A stretch of 59,242 nucleotides of DNA from Anaerolineae bacterium (GCA_019913005.1 JAIOHL010000016.1:1-59242), one strand, 5' to 3'. Shown: positions 39,090 to 48,854, counted from the stretch's first letter. Numbers and translations: made by a program. Notes: generated by a model from the letters alone, not told the origin.

Positions 39090-40013
39090 ATGTCTCTCAT
39101 TGAACAGTATTTGAATAATGACCCTGAACTAGCCCAAATCCCATTGCCTGAGATTATTATTCAAAGTCTAGGCGGCAAGATGGATTTTATCGAGATTGAT
39201 GGGAAGAAATACTATGCTATACGTGATTGGGTTTATGAAATTAAAGGCTCAGTCTCGAAACGTCGGGGTATTCCTTGGGATGATCTCAAAAGTAAGATAG
39301 ATGAACAGGGTGATTTCAGGGTGTCGGATATTGTCCGATACCTTCCGATTGAAACCCCCGGCGGTACATTTGAAATTGAGTTTACGGATGCTGAGGGATT
39401 ATACGCTATAACGCAACGTATGGCAGATCGTTCCGCGACAGTCCGACAGGTCAAGGATTATCTGGCAAAAGCAGGGGTATTTGTGGATGACCTTCGCACT
39501 GAACCCGAACAGCGCGATGAACTGATGGAACGCCTCATTGCTGAAAATCCCGAACGGGCGATGGAAGCGATAGTCGCACGCTACCGGGCACAGGGAAAAT
39601 CCGATTTGTGGATCGAGCGCCGCATTGTTGGGATGCAAAAACGTAACAAATTCACTTCGACCCTGCGTGAGACATCCGCTAGTTCACCTAATTATGCCCA
39701 AGCGACTAACGCGGGTTATCAGGGTGCATTCAGTATGATGAAAGACGAGATTGTGGCGTATTTAGGATTGACTAAACAGCAAGCCCGCCAATTACGCGAC
39801 CACATCTCGGAAATCGCCTTACAAGGCATTGCACTTTATGAGACGGCCTCGGCTGAAAAAATGAAAATCATGAAACGCGCCTTAACCCCGCTCGAACAGG
39901 CCGAAATTGTGCGTACCTGTGCCCGCATAGTCGCCCCATCTATGAAAGCCCTCGCCGATTATGTAGGGGTAGATGTGCTGTCGGGTCAGCCACTTCTGAC
40001 CACTGGGGAATAA
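39090..40013 (+). CDS. Bro-N/antirepressor-like protein
   Basis: 307 residues. About 30-135 resembles a Bro-N domain: IEIDGKKYYAIRDWV, a PWDDLK segment, FEIEFTDAEGLYAITQRM and VRQVKDYLAKAGV. A helical middle and C-terminus follow with GKSDLWIERRIVGMQKRNKFT and LTKQQARQLRDHIS. Bro-N proteins occur in phages as antirepressors and in DinD-type damage proteins, so DNA binding is plausible. AAGGAG at 39076-39081 fixes the start. It lies between two groups of DUF488 genes; a terminator follows. Confidence 0.55.
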   Translation: MSLIEQYLNNDPELAQIPLPEIIIQSLGGKMDFIEIDGKKYYAIRDWVYEIKGSVSKRRGIPWDDLKSKIDEQGDFRVSDIVRYLPIETPGGTFEIEFTDAEGLYAITQRMADRSATVRQVKDYLAKAGVFVDDLRTEPEQRDELMERLIAENPERAMEAIVARYRAQGKSDLWIERRIVGMQKRNKFTSTLRETSASSPNYAQATNAGYQGAFSMMKDEIVAYLGLTKQQARQLRDHISEIALQGIALYETASAEKMKIMKRALTPLEQAEIVRTCARIVAPSMKALADYVGVDVLSGQPLLTTGE

Positions 40014-40033
40014 AACTCCGATTATGAAACGTG

Positions 40034-40060
40034 ACCCGCTGAGATTTCGGCGGGTTTTCA
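40034..40060 (+). terminator. Terminator after Bro-N-type gene
   Basis: Stem ACCCGC (40034-40039) and GCGGGT (40050-40055), 10-base loop, then TTTT. It lies directly before the convergent DUF488 stop codon. Confidence 0.75.
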
Positions 40061-40061
40061 T

Positions 40062-40613
40062 TTATAGCAAGGGTAGCTGTCCCGCCTCACCGAAATCCTC
40101 AGCAACTATAGAACGCAATTCGCCATCTTTCAAAATATGCACCATCTCAAGGCTGACCTCATCTCCGACGATTTTCACCTGTGGGTCAAGCAGCGAACGG
40201 GCAATCAGATGATGGCGGTGGCATTGGTCGGGGTCGCCTTCACTGCACATAATCGCCACTCGGCCTGTGTTCGCCTCAACCTGTTGGAGTAGGGCAAGCA
40301 AATCCCGGATGCCCGCCTGATACCATTCCTGCTGCATGACCAGTCCAAAATCCACTTTGTCATTGGCATAGACACTAGGGTCTTTGGGTCTGCCACCGAG
40401 CGCCTCCCCGCGAAAATGATAGGTCATGCCGTGTTCGGGTAGGGCGCTTTCGAGGCGTTTTTTATTAAAATGTGGCGAAAATCGGCTTTGTGGGGCACTG
40501 CGAATATCCACCAAATCTGTAATCGCATGTTGTTTCAACAACCCCAAAAAATCATCAAGGGGGTGGTTGCTGTGTCCGATGGTGTAAAGCGTGAGGCTTG
40601 CACTTCCACTCAT
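40062..40613 (-). CDS. DUF488 protein, long form B
   Basis: 183 residues. Third DUF488 copy: TLYTIGHSNHPLDDFLGLL, LVDIRSAPQSRFSPHFNK, YHFRGEALGGRP, IMCSEGDPDQCHRHHLIARSL. Closely similar in motif order to the copy at 38198, less so to the short one. It converges on the Bro-N-type gene, whose terminator lies between them. Function unknown. Confidence 0.85.
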   Translation of the reverse strand: MSGSASLTLYTIGHSNHPLDDFLGLLKQHAITDLVDIRSAPQSRFSPHFNKKRLESALPEHGMTYHFRGEALGGRPKDPSVYANDKVDFGLVMQQEWYQAGIRDLLALLQQVEANTGRVAIMCSEGDPDQCHRHHLIARSLLDPQVKIVGDEVSLEMVHILKDGELRSIVAEDFGEAGQLPLL

Positions 40614-40716
40614 AAAAATAATCCTAATCTGCTAGATGCTCTATTCCCAGTCTAGCACATATTTTTTATCACCCCGCTACCATACTTCGCCTTATCTTAA
40701 CGGCCATCTCCCTACC

Positions 40717-40821
40717 TTCAAATATAACTGTCACGTATAAATCCGTAACGGCAGTTACGAATTCAAATATGGCGCATATAAGTGACAGTAATAGACCTTA
40801 TGTTCTATAATTATGGCGCAT
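40717..40821. repeat. Nested inverted and direct repeats
   Basis: Arms TATAACTGTCACGTATA (40723-40739) and TATAAGTGACAGTAATA (40777-40793) are inverted copies matching at 15 of 17 positions. Inside is CGTAAC/GTTACG (40744-40749, 40754-40759). Direct repeats TTCAAATAT (40717, 40762) and ATGGCGCAT (40769, 40813) also occur. Gene-free DNA between a DUF488 gene and endonuclease III. Confidence 0.55.
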
Positions 40822-40840
40822 TTTATGTTGATTGGCCTGA

Positions 40841-40872
40841 GCTAGATTCAGCACGGCGGCTTTAGCCCGTGT
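40841..40872 (-). repeat. Dispersed repeat copy B
   Basis: Plus strand reads GCTAGATTCAGCACGGCGG then CTTTAGCCCGTGT, matching copy A at 16911-16944 apart from a few changes. It lies immediately beyond the endonuclease III stop codon, so both copies are 3' to minus-strand genes in the same orientation. Hairpin potential CACGG...CCGTG. Confidence 0.6.
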
Positions 40873-40873
40873 C

Positions 40874-41611
40874 CTAGTTGCTAGGCGTTTTCGGGGCGCG
40901 ATTCTCCAAATACCAATTACAGATATCCGTTAGTGGGCATTTTTCGCAGCGGGGGTCTTTCCATAGACAAATCTTTTGCCCATGCCTCAACAGACTCACA
41001 TGAAAATTAAACAGAATATACGGATCGGCAGGCAGCAGATTTAGCAATAAGGGATGGGCGGCGGTGGGATTCACCTTTGGCCCAATCAAGCCCACCCGTT
41101 GGCTGACGCGATGCACATGCGTATCCACTGGCAGGACGGGCTTATGAAAACAAAACAGCAGCACCAGTGTCGCCGTTTTGATGCCAACACCGGGCAGGGA
41201 GGTCAGCCATTCCAGCGCTTCTTCCGTCGGGATATCACGCAAGAATTCAATATCGGCCTCGCCCCGTTCCGTAATAATCCGGCTGAGGGTAGCCTGAATA
41301 TTCGGTGCTTTGACCTCTGGGAAATTCGAGACCTTGATGGCGTCAATCAGTTCATTGAGTGGGGCATCGCGTACTGCCTCCCATGTGCCAAAACGCCGCC
41401 GCATCTCCGCATAAGCAGTCGCTTCATTTTGCTCGGTTGTGCGGTGCGACAGCATCGTGGAGATAAGCTCGTACATCGGCTCACGGCGTGGTTTGAGGGG
41501 ACGTTCGCCATGCAACGCCACCAATCGCTCATACACCAGCATCGTTTTGGCTTGCAGTGCCGCGTCGGGTGGAGTTTCAAGGTCCAATGATCGCGTAATG
41601 TTTTTCGGCAT
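40874..41611 (-). CDS. nth: Endonuclease III
   Basis: 245 residues, HhH-GPD base-excision glycosylase/AP lyase that removes oxidised pyrimidines from DNA. Helix-hairpin-helix LPGVGIKTA with catalytic Lys145, active-site Asp163 in VDTHVHRVSQRVGL, and the 4Fe-4S loop Cys215-x6-Cys222-x2-Cys225-x5-Cys231. The motif spacing is fully canonical. About 30 extra residues at the N-terminus. It lies 72 bp downstream of the RluD-type gene on the same strand. Confidence 0.92.
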   Translation of the reverse strand: MPKNITRSLDLETPPDAALQAKTMLVYERLVALHGERPLKPRREPMYELISTMLSHRTTEQNEATAYAEMRRRFGTWEAVRDAPLNELIDAIKVSNFPEVKAPNIQATLSRIITERGEADIEFLRDIPTEEALEWLTSLPGVGIKTATLVLLFCFHKPVLPVDTHVHRVSQRVGLIGPKVNPTAAHPLLLNLLPADPYILFNFHVSLLRHGQKICLWKDPRCEKCPLTDICNWYLENRAPKTPSN

Positions 41612-41683
41612 AGGTCAGGCTCCCATGTGCAAATTTTGGGAAATTTTAACCCGCTTCCCCCCAGCTTTTGAGAGCCAAGTGGC

Positions 41684-42607
41684 CTAATTTGAGCGCGGTA
41701 AATTTTCCAATATCGTTTGCAACCGTTCGGGTAACGCCGCCTCAAAAGTCAATCGCACGCCTGTCATTGGATGGTCGAAACTGATGCGATAGGCATGGAG
41801 AAAAAGGGTCTTGATACGCTGTTTGCGCGGCCCATAAACCCCATCCCCCACTACTGGGCATTCGATAAATGCCAGATGGACACGGATTTGATGGGTGCGC
41901 CCAGTGATAGGATGAATATCCAACAGGGCATAGCCCTCATAGCGTTCGCGTACCTGAAATTCCGTCACCGATTCTTTGCCATCCCGCACAACGGCCATGC
42001 GCTTGCGATTTTTGGGGTCGCGTCCAATCGGAGCATCAATTTTGCCACGATCCGTCGTTGGGGTACGCTCGGTCAGGGTTAGATAATGTTTTTCGATGGT
42101 ACGGGCCTTAAATTGCGCCATCAATTTTTCGCGGATGGGGTCGGTCAAGGCGATGAGAATGACGCCGGAGGTTTCTTTATCCAAGCGATGCACAATCCCG
42201 GCGCGGGTTTCATCATCCCCAACGGAAGCCGTTTGGGGCCAGCGATTCAAAACAGCGTTGACCAGTGTGCCGTGTTCGTTGCCATGCGCGGGATGCACCA
42301 CCATCCCAGCAGGTTTATTGACAACCGCCAAATATTCATCCTCGTACAGCACATCCAGCGGGATATTTTCAGGCAGGACGGGTTGATCGCCTTCAATCGG
42401 AGGCAGGGTGACGGTGACACAATCATCCGCTTCAAGGCGATAGGCAGGTTTGCTGGTTTCGCTGTTGACCTGCACCTCTCCCGCTTTGATTAATTCCTGA
42501 AGGCGGGTACGCGAGAGGTCAGGTAGGCGCGTCGCCAAGACTTTATCCAGCCGTTCGCCTATTTCGGCAGCATCGGCGCAAAATTCAAAAATATCGAGTT
42601 CTTCCAT
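41684..42607 (-). CDS. rluD: RluD-family 23S rRNA pseudouridine synthase
   Basis: 307 residues. N-terminal S4 domain (about 16-75: RLDKVLATRLPDLSRTRLQ), then the RluA-type catalytic domain with VVNKPAGMVVHP, the signature GIVHRLDKETSG (catalytic Asp143) and PITGRTHQIRVHLAF. The S4-plus-RluA architecture matches RluD, which modifies helix 69 of 23S rRNA, though RluC shares it. The start has AGGATAA upstream on the minus strand. Confidence 0.88.
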   Translation of the reverse strand: MEELDIFEFCADAAEIGERLDKVLATRLPDLSRTRLQELIKAGEVQVNSETSKPAYRLEADDCVTVTLPPIEGDQPVLPENIPLDVLYEDEYLAVVNKPAGMVVHPAHGNEHGTLVNAVLNRWPQTASVGDDETRAGIVHRLDKETSGVILIALTDPIREKLMAQFKARTIEKHYLTLTERTPTTDRGKIDAPIGRDPKNRKRMAVVRDGKESVTEFQVRERYEGYALLDIHPITGRTHQIRVHLAFIECPVVGDGVYGPRKQRIKTLFLHAYRISFDHPMTGVRLTFEAALPERLQTILENLPRSN

Positions 42608-42754
42608 TCAATTATCCTGATATAGACAGCCTTTGGAACGCCTATTATACATGACTGCTCTATGAACTTTATCAGCGAATCATGCCAGCCAAAATTTCTG
42701 ATGGCTTATGGTAGACTAGGGAGCATCTCATCCCCCGTCAAAAAGGAATAGATT

Positions 42755-43597
42755 ATGGCCCATACATCCCTCATCAATCGTGTCGTCTCAATGGAAGAAG
42801 CGGCCTCATTGGTACAATCCGGCATCACATTGGGCTTGGGTGGGGTGACGATGTATCGCCGTCCGGTGGCCTTTGTGCGCGAACTCATCCGCCGTGAGGA
42901 TCGGCCCAACAATCTGACCCTATTAAATTTTACATCCGGCTATGAATCGGATTTGCTGGTGGGGGCGGGGGTCATCCAGAAAACACGCACCTGCTATTTC
43001 GGCCTAGAGATTTTTGGCCTTGCGCCGATGTTTACCCAAGCCGCGAATTTGGGTGAAATTCAGATTATTGAGGAGACGGAAGCCAGCCTTGCAATGGGCA
43101 TCCGCGCAACAATGGCCGGGGTGGGGTTTATGCCTGCCTGTGCATGGCTGGGAACAGATTTACCTAGATTACGACCCGATGTCAAAACCGTGCAAGACCC
43201 TTACAGCGGCGAGACGTTGATGGCTTTTCCTGCCTTGTCCTGCGATGTCGCCGTTATTCATGCACTGGTCGCGGATAAACGGGGCAACGCACAAATTAAC
43301 CAAAATCGCGGCATTGATATGGAACTGGCAATGATCGCCAAGCAGGTCATTATCACCGCCGAAAAAATCGTGGATGTGCTGGATAAAGACGTGCATATCC
43401 CCGCCCCGGTGACAACAGCGATAGTTCATGCTCCATTTGGGGCATGGCCGACCTCGTGTTATCCAGATTATCCGGTGGGGGGTGGCGAAATTTTGCGTTA
43501 TATAGATGCCTGCAATGGCGAAGATTTTGAGGGCTATTTGGCGACATTATTGAGCGCGGAGTGGGGGCAGCGCGTAATATATTCACACAATGCTTAG
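42755..43597 (+). CDS. Class I CoA-transferase, alpha subunit
   Basis: 280 residues, resembling the alpha subunit of glutaconate-type CoA-transferases. N-terminal SMEEAASLVQSGITLGLGG, RRPVAFVRELIRRE, then LGEIQIIEETEASLAMGIRA and a C-terminal CDVAVIHALVADKRGNAQI block. The beta subunit carries the catalytic Glu; this subunit supplies substrate binding. The only beta-type gene in the window is at 15978, about 26 kb away on the opposite strand. AAAGGA lies upstream. The acid substrates are unknown. Confidence 0.85.
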   Translation: MAHTSLINRVVSMEEAASLVQSGITLGLGGVTMYRRPVAFVRELIRREDRPNNLTLLNFTSGYESDLLVGAGVIQKTRTCYFGLEIFGLAPMFTQAANLGEIQIIEETEASLAMGIRATMAGVGFMPACAWLGTDLPRLRPDVKTVQDPYSGETLMAFPALSCDVAVIHALVADKRGNAQINQNRGIDMELAMIAKQVIITAEKIVDVLDKDVHIPAPVTTAIVHAPFGAWPTSCYPDYPVGGGEILRYIDACNGEDFEGYLATLLSAEWGQRVIYSHNA

Positions 43598-43655
43598 TTC
43601 TTCCGTCCAAAATCTGACCTATAATTATGCCTATAGATTGAGTAGTTGGAGATAA

Positions 43656-44906
43656 ATGGTAATGCGTAGTCAATTCAACAAGGTCGCCAGTCTGATATTG
43701 TTAGTGACATTGACCTTTGGGGCAGGTTACTTTTTCCGCGATTCACAGGAACCTGCGGCTGCCCAAACAGGTACAAGCCGCGATGAGCTTTTTGCACCGT
43801 TCTGGGAGTCGTGGGATTTGCTACATGATAATTATGTTGACCCCCTTGATGAAGAATCAGATGTTCATCTGATGGAAGCGGCCCTTGATGGAATGCTGAC
43901 TTCTTTGGGTGATCCGAATATGGGCTATATGGACCCTGAAACCTCCCAGATGGTCTTTTCCGATCTTTCGGGTGAATTTGAAGGGATCGGCGCGACGGTG
44001 CGTAAAGATGAAGAAACCGGCGCTTTGTTGATTGTACGCCCTCTCCCGGGATCACCTGCTGAACAAGCAGGGATTTTGCCGGGGGATGAAATTGTTACGG
44101 TAGATGGTCAAGATATCACCCAGATGGAGCAGGAAGTTATTATTACGCTTGTGCGTGGGCCAGCCGGAACGGATGTGGTTTTAGGAGTACAACGGGAAGG
44201 CAGTGAAGACATCATCGAGATCACCGTGACACGCGCCCGTATCAGTCTACCCAGTGTGGAATTTGATATTTTGGATGGCGACATTGCCTATATCCAACTC
44301 TATGATTTTTCACGCGATGCGGGTTCGGAATTGACTGAGACCCTCATCGAAGCTGACGCCCAAAATCGGGCTGGCCTTATCCTAGATTTGCGTGGCAACA
44401 CGGGTGGTTATCTGGATGTGGCGCTCGAAGTGATGAGTCAATTTATTGAATCCGGCCCGATTATGATTGAGCGCGGCTCCGGCGACCAAGAACAGGTCTA
44501 TCGAGCGTTTGGTGGTGCATTAGCTCCCACTGTGCCGATGGTGATATTGGTGGATGCCAATAGTGCCAGCGCCAGCGAAATTTTGGCCGCGACCTTCCAA
44601 GATTTGGGTCGGGCAACCGTCGTCGGAACCCAGTCCTATGGCAAGGGCACAGTCCAAACATGGCGACAGCTTTCCAATGGCGGCGCGGTGCGGATCACGA
44701 TTGCACGCTGGTACACCCCCGACGAACGCTCGATTGATTTGGTCGGTGTCACTCCAGATATTGTGGTCGAGTTTGAACCCCTCGAACCCGGCACGATTTA
44801 TAGCTATGACGTAGATAGTCAGTTACAGGCGGCCATTAAAGCGTTGGATGGAGTAGGATTACCCCAAGTCCACCTCCCAATTTCTGGGGGTCTGTGGCAT
44901 CTGTAG
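43656..44906 (+). CDS. C-terminal processing protease (S41, CtpA-like)
   Basis: 416 residues. N-terminal hydrophobic segment SLILLVTLTFGAGYFF (signal anchor or signal peptide), then a PDZ domain (about 105-185, with GIGATVRKD and ILPGDEIVTVDGQDI), then the S41 core with catalytic Ser305 in ANSASASE and Lys330 in YGKGTVQ. It trims or degrades exported proteins from the C-terminus. A second ATG at 43662 is 10 bases after the GGAG, so the start could be six bases later. Not overlapping with neighbours. Confidence 0.92.
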   Translation: MVMRSQFNKVASLILLVTLTFGAGYFFRDSQEPAAAQTGTSRDELFAPFWESWDLLHDNYVDPLDEESDVHLMEAALDGMLTSLGDPNMGYMDPETSQMVFSDLSGEFEGIGATVRKDEETGALLIVRPLPGSPAEQAGILPGDEIVTVDGQDITQMEQEVIITLVRGPAGTDVVLGVQREGSEDIIEITVTRARISLPSVEFDILDGDIAYIQLYDFSRDAGSELTETLIEADAQNRAGLILDLRGNTGGYLDVALEVMSQFIESGPIMIERGSGDQEQVYRAFGGALAPTVPMVILVDANSASASEILAATFQDLGRATVVGTQSYGKGTVQTWRQLSNGGAVRITIARWYTPDERSIDLVGVTPDIVVEFEPLEPGTIYSYDVDSQLQAAIKALDGVGLPQVHLPISGGLWHL

Positions 44907-44923
44907 GATGAATTTACGGCATT

Positions 44924-44970
44924 TTTACAATCACCGCGTAGAATTATTTGAGTTATGTGGTGATTGTGAA
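44924..44970. repeat. 12-bp inverted repeat before YugP-type gene
   Basis: TTTACAATCACC (44924-44935) and GGTGATTGTGAA (44959-44970) pair with one G-T wobble across 23 bases. No T run follows on either strand, so this is probably a regulatory element rather than a terminator. Confidence 0.55.
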
Positions 44971-44990
44971 CTGGGAGTGTGAGGTGAACG

Positions 44991-45683
44991 ATGTTTTTTG
45001 ACCCAGCCTATTTTATGTGTGTATTGATTCCCACCCTTATCTTGAGTGGGGCAGCACAAATGGCGGTTCGTGGGGCCTATAGCAAGTGGAGTCAGCGTGC
45101 CAATGCCAGTAATGCAACAGGCGCAGATGTAGCCCGTCATTTGATTCGCTCGTATGGTTTTGAGGTGAATTTACAAGAGACCCCGCAAGAACTCGGCGAT
45201 CATTTTGATCCGCGTTCCGGCGTAGTGCGTCTCTCTTCAAAGGTGGGGCGACAACCATCCGTTGCTTCAATGGCGATTGCCGCGCACGAGTTTGGGCACG
45301 TGCAGCAGTATCAGCAAAACAGTCCTTTGATTGCGGCGCGTGGGTTTATTCTGCCTGTGGCTCAATACGGTGGTGGTCTTTCAATTTTTGTGATTATCGC
45401 CGGATTGATGCTGAATTTTGCGGGTCTAGCATGGCTTGGTGTCTTGCTTTTTGCGGCGGCGACCCTGTTTTCGGTTCTGACGCTGCCAATTGAACTAGAT
45501 GCCAGCCGTCGGGCCATGAAGATGTTAGAAGAACAAGGGATGCTGCGAACCTCCGAAGATCGCAGCGGGGCACAGTCGGTTTTACGGGCCGCCGCGTTCA
45601 CGTATCTGGCTGCCATGATCGGCTCAGTGTTAAACTTGCTCTACTATGCCATGCTGGTATCCGGTATGAGCCGCCGCGATTAG
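44991..45683 (+). CDS. YugP-family zinc metallopeptidase, membrane-bound
   Basis: 230 residues. An N-terminal membrane helix (about 7-22), zinc-binding AAHEFGHVQQ with His99, Glu100 and His103, two or three further hydrophobic helices (about 125-155 and 200-225), and ELDASRRA with a probable zinc ligand. This matches the neutral zinc metallopeptidase family typified by YugP. The substrate is unknown; membrane or exported proteins are likely. A terminator follows. Confidence 0.88.
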   Translation: MFFDPAYFMCVLIPTLILSGAAQMAVRGAYSKWSQRANASNATGADVARHLIRSYGFEVNLQETPQELGDHFDPRSGVVRLSSKVGRQPSVASMAIAAHEFGHVQQYQQNSPLIAARGFILPVAQYGGGLSIFVIIAGLMLNFAGLAWLGVLLFAAATLFSVLTLPIELDASRRAMKMLEEQGMLRTSEDRSGAQSVLRAAAFTYLAAMIGSVLNLLYYAMLVSGMSRRD

Positions 45684-45706
45684 ACTCGGCTCACTGAACT
45701 TTGCAT

Positions 45707-45741
45707 AACGCCATTGTCTAGTGATAGCAGTGGCGTTTTTT
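45707..45741 (+). terminator. Terminator after YugP-type gene
   Basis: AACGCCA (45707-45713) pairs with TGGCGTT (45731-45737), extended by three inner pairs, then TTTTTT. Confidence 0.85.
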
Positions 45742-45755
45742 GATTGGGCACTTCG

Positions 45756-45784
45756 TTGTGGGGATGCCGTTCTTGATTTATAAT
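45756..45784 (+). promoter_or_regulatory. glyQS promoter
   Basis: -35 TTGTGG at 45756-45761, 17-bp spacer, consensus -10 TATAAT at 45779-45784, 49 bp before the start codon. Confidence 0.7.
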
Positions 45785-45833
45785 CTGCCCGCACTTGCAT
45801 TAATTCCCTGAACTGAATATGAGGTTAACACGC

Positions 45834-48800
45834 ATGGCGAACCCCAAAGCGTTGTCTTTCCAAGATGTTGTACTGAAACTAGACCAATTTTGGGCTGAAC
45901 AGGGGTGTTTGCTTTGGCAGCCCTATAACATTCAAGTCGGGGCTGGTACGAACAACCCCGCAACCCTGCTGCGTGTCTTGGGGCCAGAGCCGTGGTGGGT
46001 GGCGTATATTGAACCAAGCATCCGACCTGATGATGGTCGCTATGCGGAAAATCCCAACCGGATGCAGGCCTTTTATCAATATCAGGTCATTCTCAAACCC
46101 GATCCCGGCAATCCCCAAGAAATTTATCTCAAAAGCCTTGAGGCCATCGGCATTGACCCCCGCCAACATGACATCCGTTTTGTCGAAGATAATTGGGAAA
46201 GCCCGGCATTAGGCGCATGGGGATTGGGTTGGGAAGTCTGGCTAGATGGGCAAGAAATTACCCAGTTTACCTATTTTCAGCAGGCGGGGGGTATGACGCT
46301 TGACCCGGTTTCCGTTGAAATCACCTATGGCGTAGAGCGTATCGTATTGGCCCTGCAAGACGTGGACGCCGTGTGGGATATACGGTTTGCATCGGGCGTG
46401 ACCTATGGTGACCTGTACCGCGAAAGTGAAATTGAACACTGCCGCTATTATTTTGAAATCGGGGATGTGCAGGGTCTTAAACAAACCTACGAAGTCTACT
46501 CCAATGAGCATAAACGGGCGCTCGAAGCTGGGGCGTTGATTCCGGCCTATGATTATGTGTTGAAATGTTCACACCTGTTTAATGTCTTGGATACACGCGG
46601 GGCGATTGGGGTAACCGAACGCGCCTATTATTTCCGCCGAATGCGTGATATGACCCGCAATGTTGCCAAAGCCTTTGTTGAACAACGTGAGCAAATGGGC
46701 TATCCGCTGCTGCAACGCAAAACCCCTTGGACAATTAAGCCGGATGAAAAATTCACCATCACCTCCATGTCACAGCCAGCCAAACCTGCGGATGTGCTAT
46801 TAGAAATCGGCGTGGAAGAAATGCCGTATGGGGATGTAGCGACAGGGATTGAACAACTCAAGACCCAAGTACCCTCCCTGTTGGATAACCTATTTTTGGA
46901 GCACGCCGGGGTCGAAATCTATGGCACACCGCGCCGCTTCGCTGTCTTGGTACGCCAGATGGCAACCCATCAAACCACTCGTACTATTGAGGCCAAAGGC
47001 CCTCCGGTCAGCCGCGCATTTGATGACAAGGGCAACCCCACCAAAGCTGCCGAAGGGTTTGCCAAAGGGCAGGGTGTTCCGTTAAGTGATTTGCAGCGTA
47101 AATTCATTGACGGCGGGGAATATATCGTTGCTAATGTGACCCACGATGGTCAACCCGCGATGGAAGTTCTGGCAAAGGCCTTACCGGAACTCATTGCCAA
47201 TATCAAATTTGATAAGTCCATGCGCTGGAATAGGTCGGGGATTGCCTTTTCCCGCCCAATTCGCTGGCTGGTGGGCTTGTATGGCGATCAAGTAATTGCC
47301 TTTAATTATGCGGATGTCCATTCAGGCAAAACCAGTCGCGGCTTGCGTCCACTGGGGTCGCCTGAAATCCCTTTGAAGGATGCAGCCAGTTATTTGGACA
47401 CCCTCAAAGCCAATGGCATTACGCTTGACTCCGAACAGCGCCGCGCCATCATTTGGCAGCAGGTGACTACGCTGGCGAACGAGGTCGGTGGCAAGGTGGC
47501 GGAAGACCCCGGTTTGTTGGATGAGGTCGTCAATCTTATCGAACAGCCGACGGTGCTGCGTGGCGAATTTGACAAAAAATTCCTTGAACTGCCACGTGAG
47601 GTGCTGGTGACGGTGATGCGCAAACATCAGCGATATTTCGCGGTAGAAGATGAATACGGTCAACTGTTGCCCTATTTCCTTGCAGTACGCAACGGGGATG
47701 ATTTGCATCTCGATAAGGTAACGCACGGCAATGAGCATGTCTTGGTGGCCCGTTTCAGCGATGCGGTCTACTTCTTTAACTCGGATCGTGAGCAACCGCT
47801 GGAAAGTTATCTGCCCCGCCTCGGCACGCTTACCTTCCAAGAAAAACTAGGTTCGATGCTCGATAAAAACAACCGTGTTGCAACGATGGTTGACCCCTTT
47901 GGCGAACTGCTCGGTGCGGCGGTTGATGTGATGCCGATTGTGCGGCGTGCGGCCCAACTTGCTAAGGCCGACCTTGCAACTCAGATGGTGGTCGAAATGA
48001 CCTCGCTGCAAGGGGTGATGGGTCGCATTTATGCCGCATTGGGCGGTGAATCACCCGAAGTCGCCAACGCCATTTTCCAACACTGGCTGCCGCGTAGTGC
48101 GGACGATATTTTGCCCAGCGGCGCACCGGGGATTCTATTGGCCCTGTTAGATCGTTTGGATAGCCTTGTCGGATTGTTTGCAGTCGGCCTTGCCCCAACC
48201 GCCAGTGCTGATCCCTTTGCACTGCGTCGGGCTGCGTTGGGGGTTATCCAAATTTTGCTGGATCAGCGGCTGGAGCTTGATTTGCGCGATGCCATTCAAC
48301 TCGTGGCACGCTATCAGCCAGTGGATGTCAGCGATGAGGCGAAGGCAGCCGTAATGGAATTTATCATGGGCCGTCTACGGGTGTGGCTAGTCGAACAAGG
48401 ACAACCGCGTGATGTCATTGAAGCAGTATTAACGGAACAGGGCCATAACCCCGTGCGTACTGTGGCGGCGGTTCATGAACTGCGCCAATGGACAGAGCAT
48501 GAAGATTGGGCCGGAATTTTGGACAGCTATGCGCGATGTGTGCGTATCAGTCGGGATAAACCGACCTATACCCTGCACCCCGAAAAATTCACCCTTGAGG
48601 CTGAAAAAGCCCTGTTTGAAGCCTATTTCACTTATAACCGCCGCTTGCACCCGATTGAACATAATGTGGGGCGTTTCTTGGCGACATTCATCAACATGGT
48701 GCCCGCCATTACCGACTTCTTTAAGGAAGTCATGGTTATGGATGAAAATCAGGCCGTGCGTGAAAACCGCCTTGCGTTGTTGCAGCATATCGCGGCAATG

Positions 48801-48842
48801 GCGCATGGTCGGGCTGATTTAAGCAAATTGCAAGGGTTCTAG
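45834..48842 (+). CDS. glyQS: Fused glycyl-tRNA synthetase (alpha plus beta)
   Basis: 1002 residues from the ATG at 45834, with GAGG at 45821-45824; an ATG at 45819 adds five residues. It joins glycine to tRNA-Gly. The first 295 or so residues are the alpha subunit ([40 protein letters not shown]); after a short linker the beta subunit starts at about residue 315 with [10 protein letters not shown] and runs to the C-terminal DALR-like helix bundle. Most bacteria of this enzyme class have two genes, glyQ and glyS; here they form one uninterrupted chain. It has its own promoter and terminator. Confidence 0.95.
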   Translation: MANPKALSFQDVVLKLDQFWAEQGCLLWQPYNIQVGAGTNNPATLLRVLGPEPWWVAYIEPSIRPDDGRYAENPNRMQAFYQYQVILKPDPGNPQEIYLKSLEAIGIDPRQHDIRFVEDNWESPALGAWGLGWEVWLDGQEITQFTYFQQAGGMTLDPVSVEITYGVERIVLALQDVDAVWDIRFASGVTYGDLYRESEIEHCRYYFEIGDVQGLKQTYEVYSNEHKRALEAGALIPAYDYVLKCSHLFNVLDTRGAIGVTERAYYFRRMRDMTRNVAKAFVEQREQMGYPLLQRKTPWTIKPDEKFTITSMSQPAKPADVLLEIGVEEMPYGDVATGIEQLKTQVPSLLDNLFLEHAGVEIYGTPRRFAVLVRQMATHQTTRTIEAKGPPVSRAFDDKGNPTKAAEGFAKGQGVPLSDLQRKFIDGGEYIVANVTHDGQPAMEVLAKALPELIANIKFDKSMRWNRSGIAFSRPIRWLVGLYGDQVIAFNYADVHSGKTSRGLRPLGSPEIPLKDAASYLDTLKANGITLDSEQRRAIIWQQVTTLANEVGGKVAEDPGLLDEVVNLIEQPTVLRGEFDKKFLELPREVLVTVMRKHQRYFAVEDEYGQLLPYFLAVRNGDDLHLDKVTHGNEHVLVARFSDAVYFFNSDREQPLESYLPRLGTLTFQEKLGSMLDKNNRVATMVDPFGELLGAAVDVMPIVRRAAQLAKADLATQMVVEMTSLQGVMGRIYAALGGESPEVANAIFQHWLPRSADDILPSGAPGILLALLDRLDSLVGLFAVGLAPTASADPFALRRAALGVIQILLDQRLELDLRDAIQLVARYQPVDVSDEAKAAVMEFIMGRLRVWLVEQGQPRDVIEAVLTEQGHNPVRTVAAVHELRQWTEHEDWAGILDSYARCVRISRDKPTYTLHPEKFTLEAEKALFEAYFTYNRRLHPIEHNVGRFLATFINMVPAITDFFKEVMVMDENQAVRENRLALLQHIAAMAHGRADLSKLQGF

Positions 48843-48854
48843 TCTGAATATTTA

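Noticed and set aside
41054-41590. 178-residue plus-strand frame opposite endonuclease III
   Set aside because: The minus strand carries all catalytic and Fe-S motifs of the enzyme.
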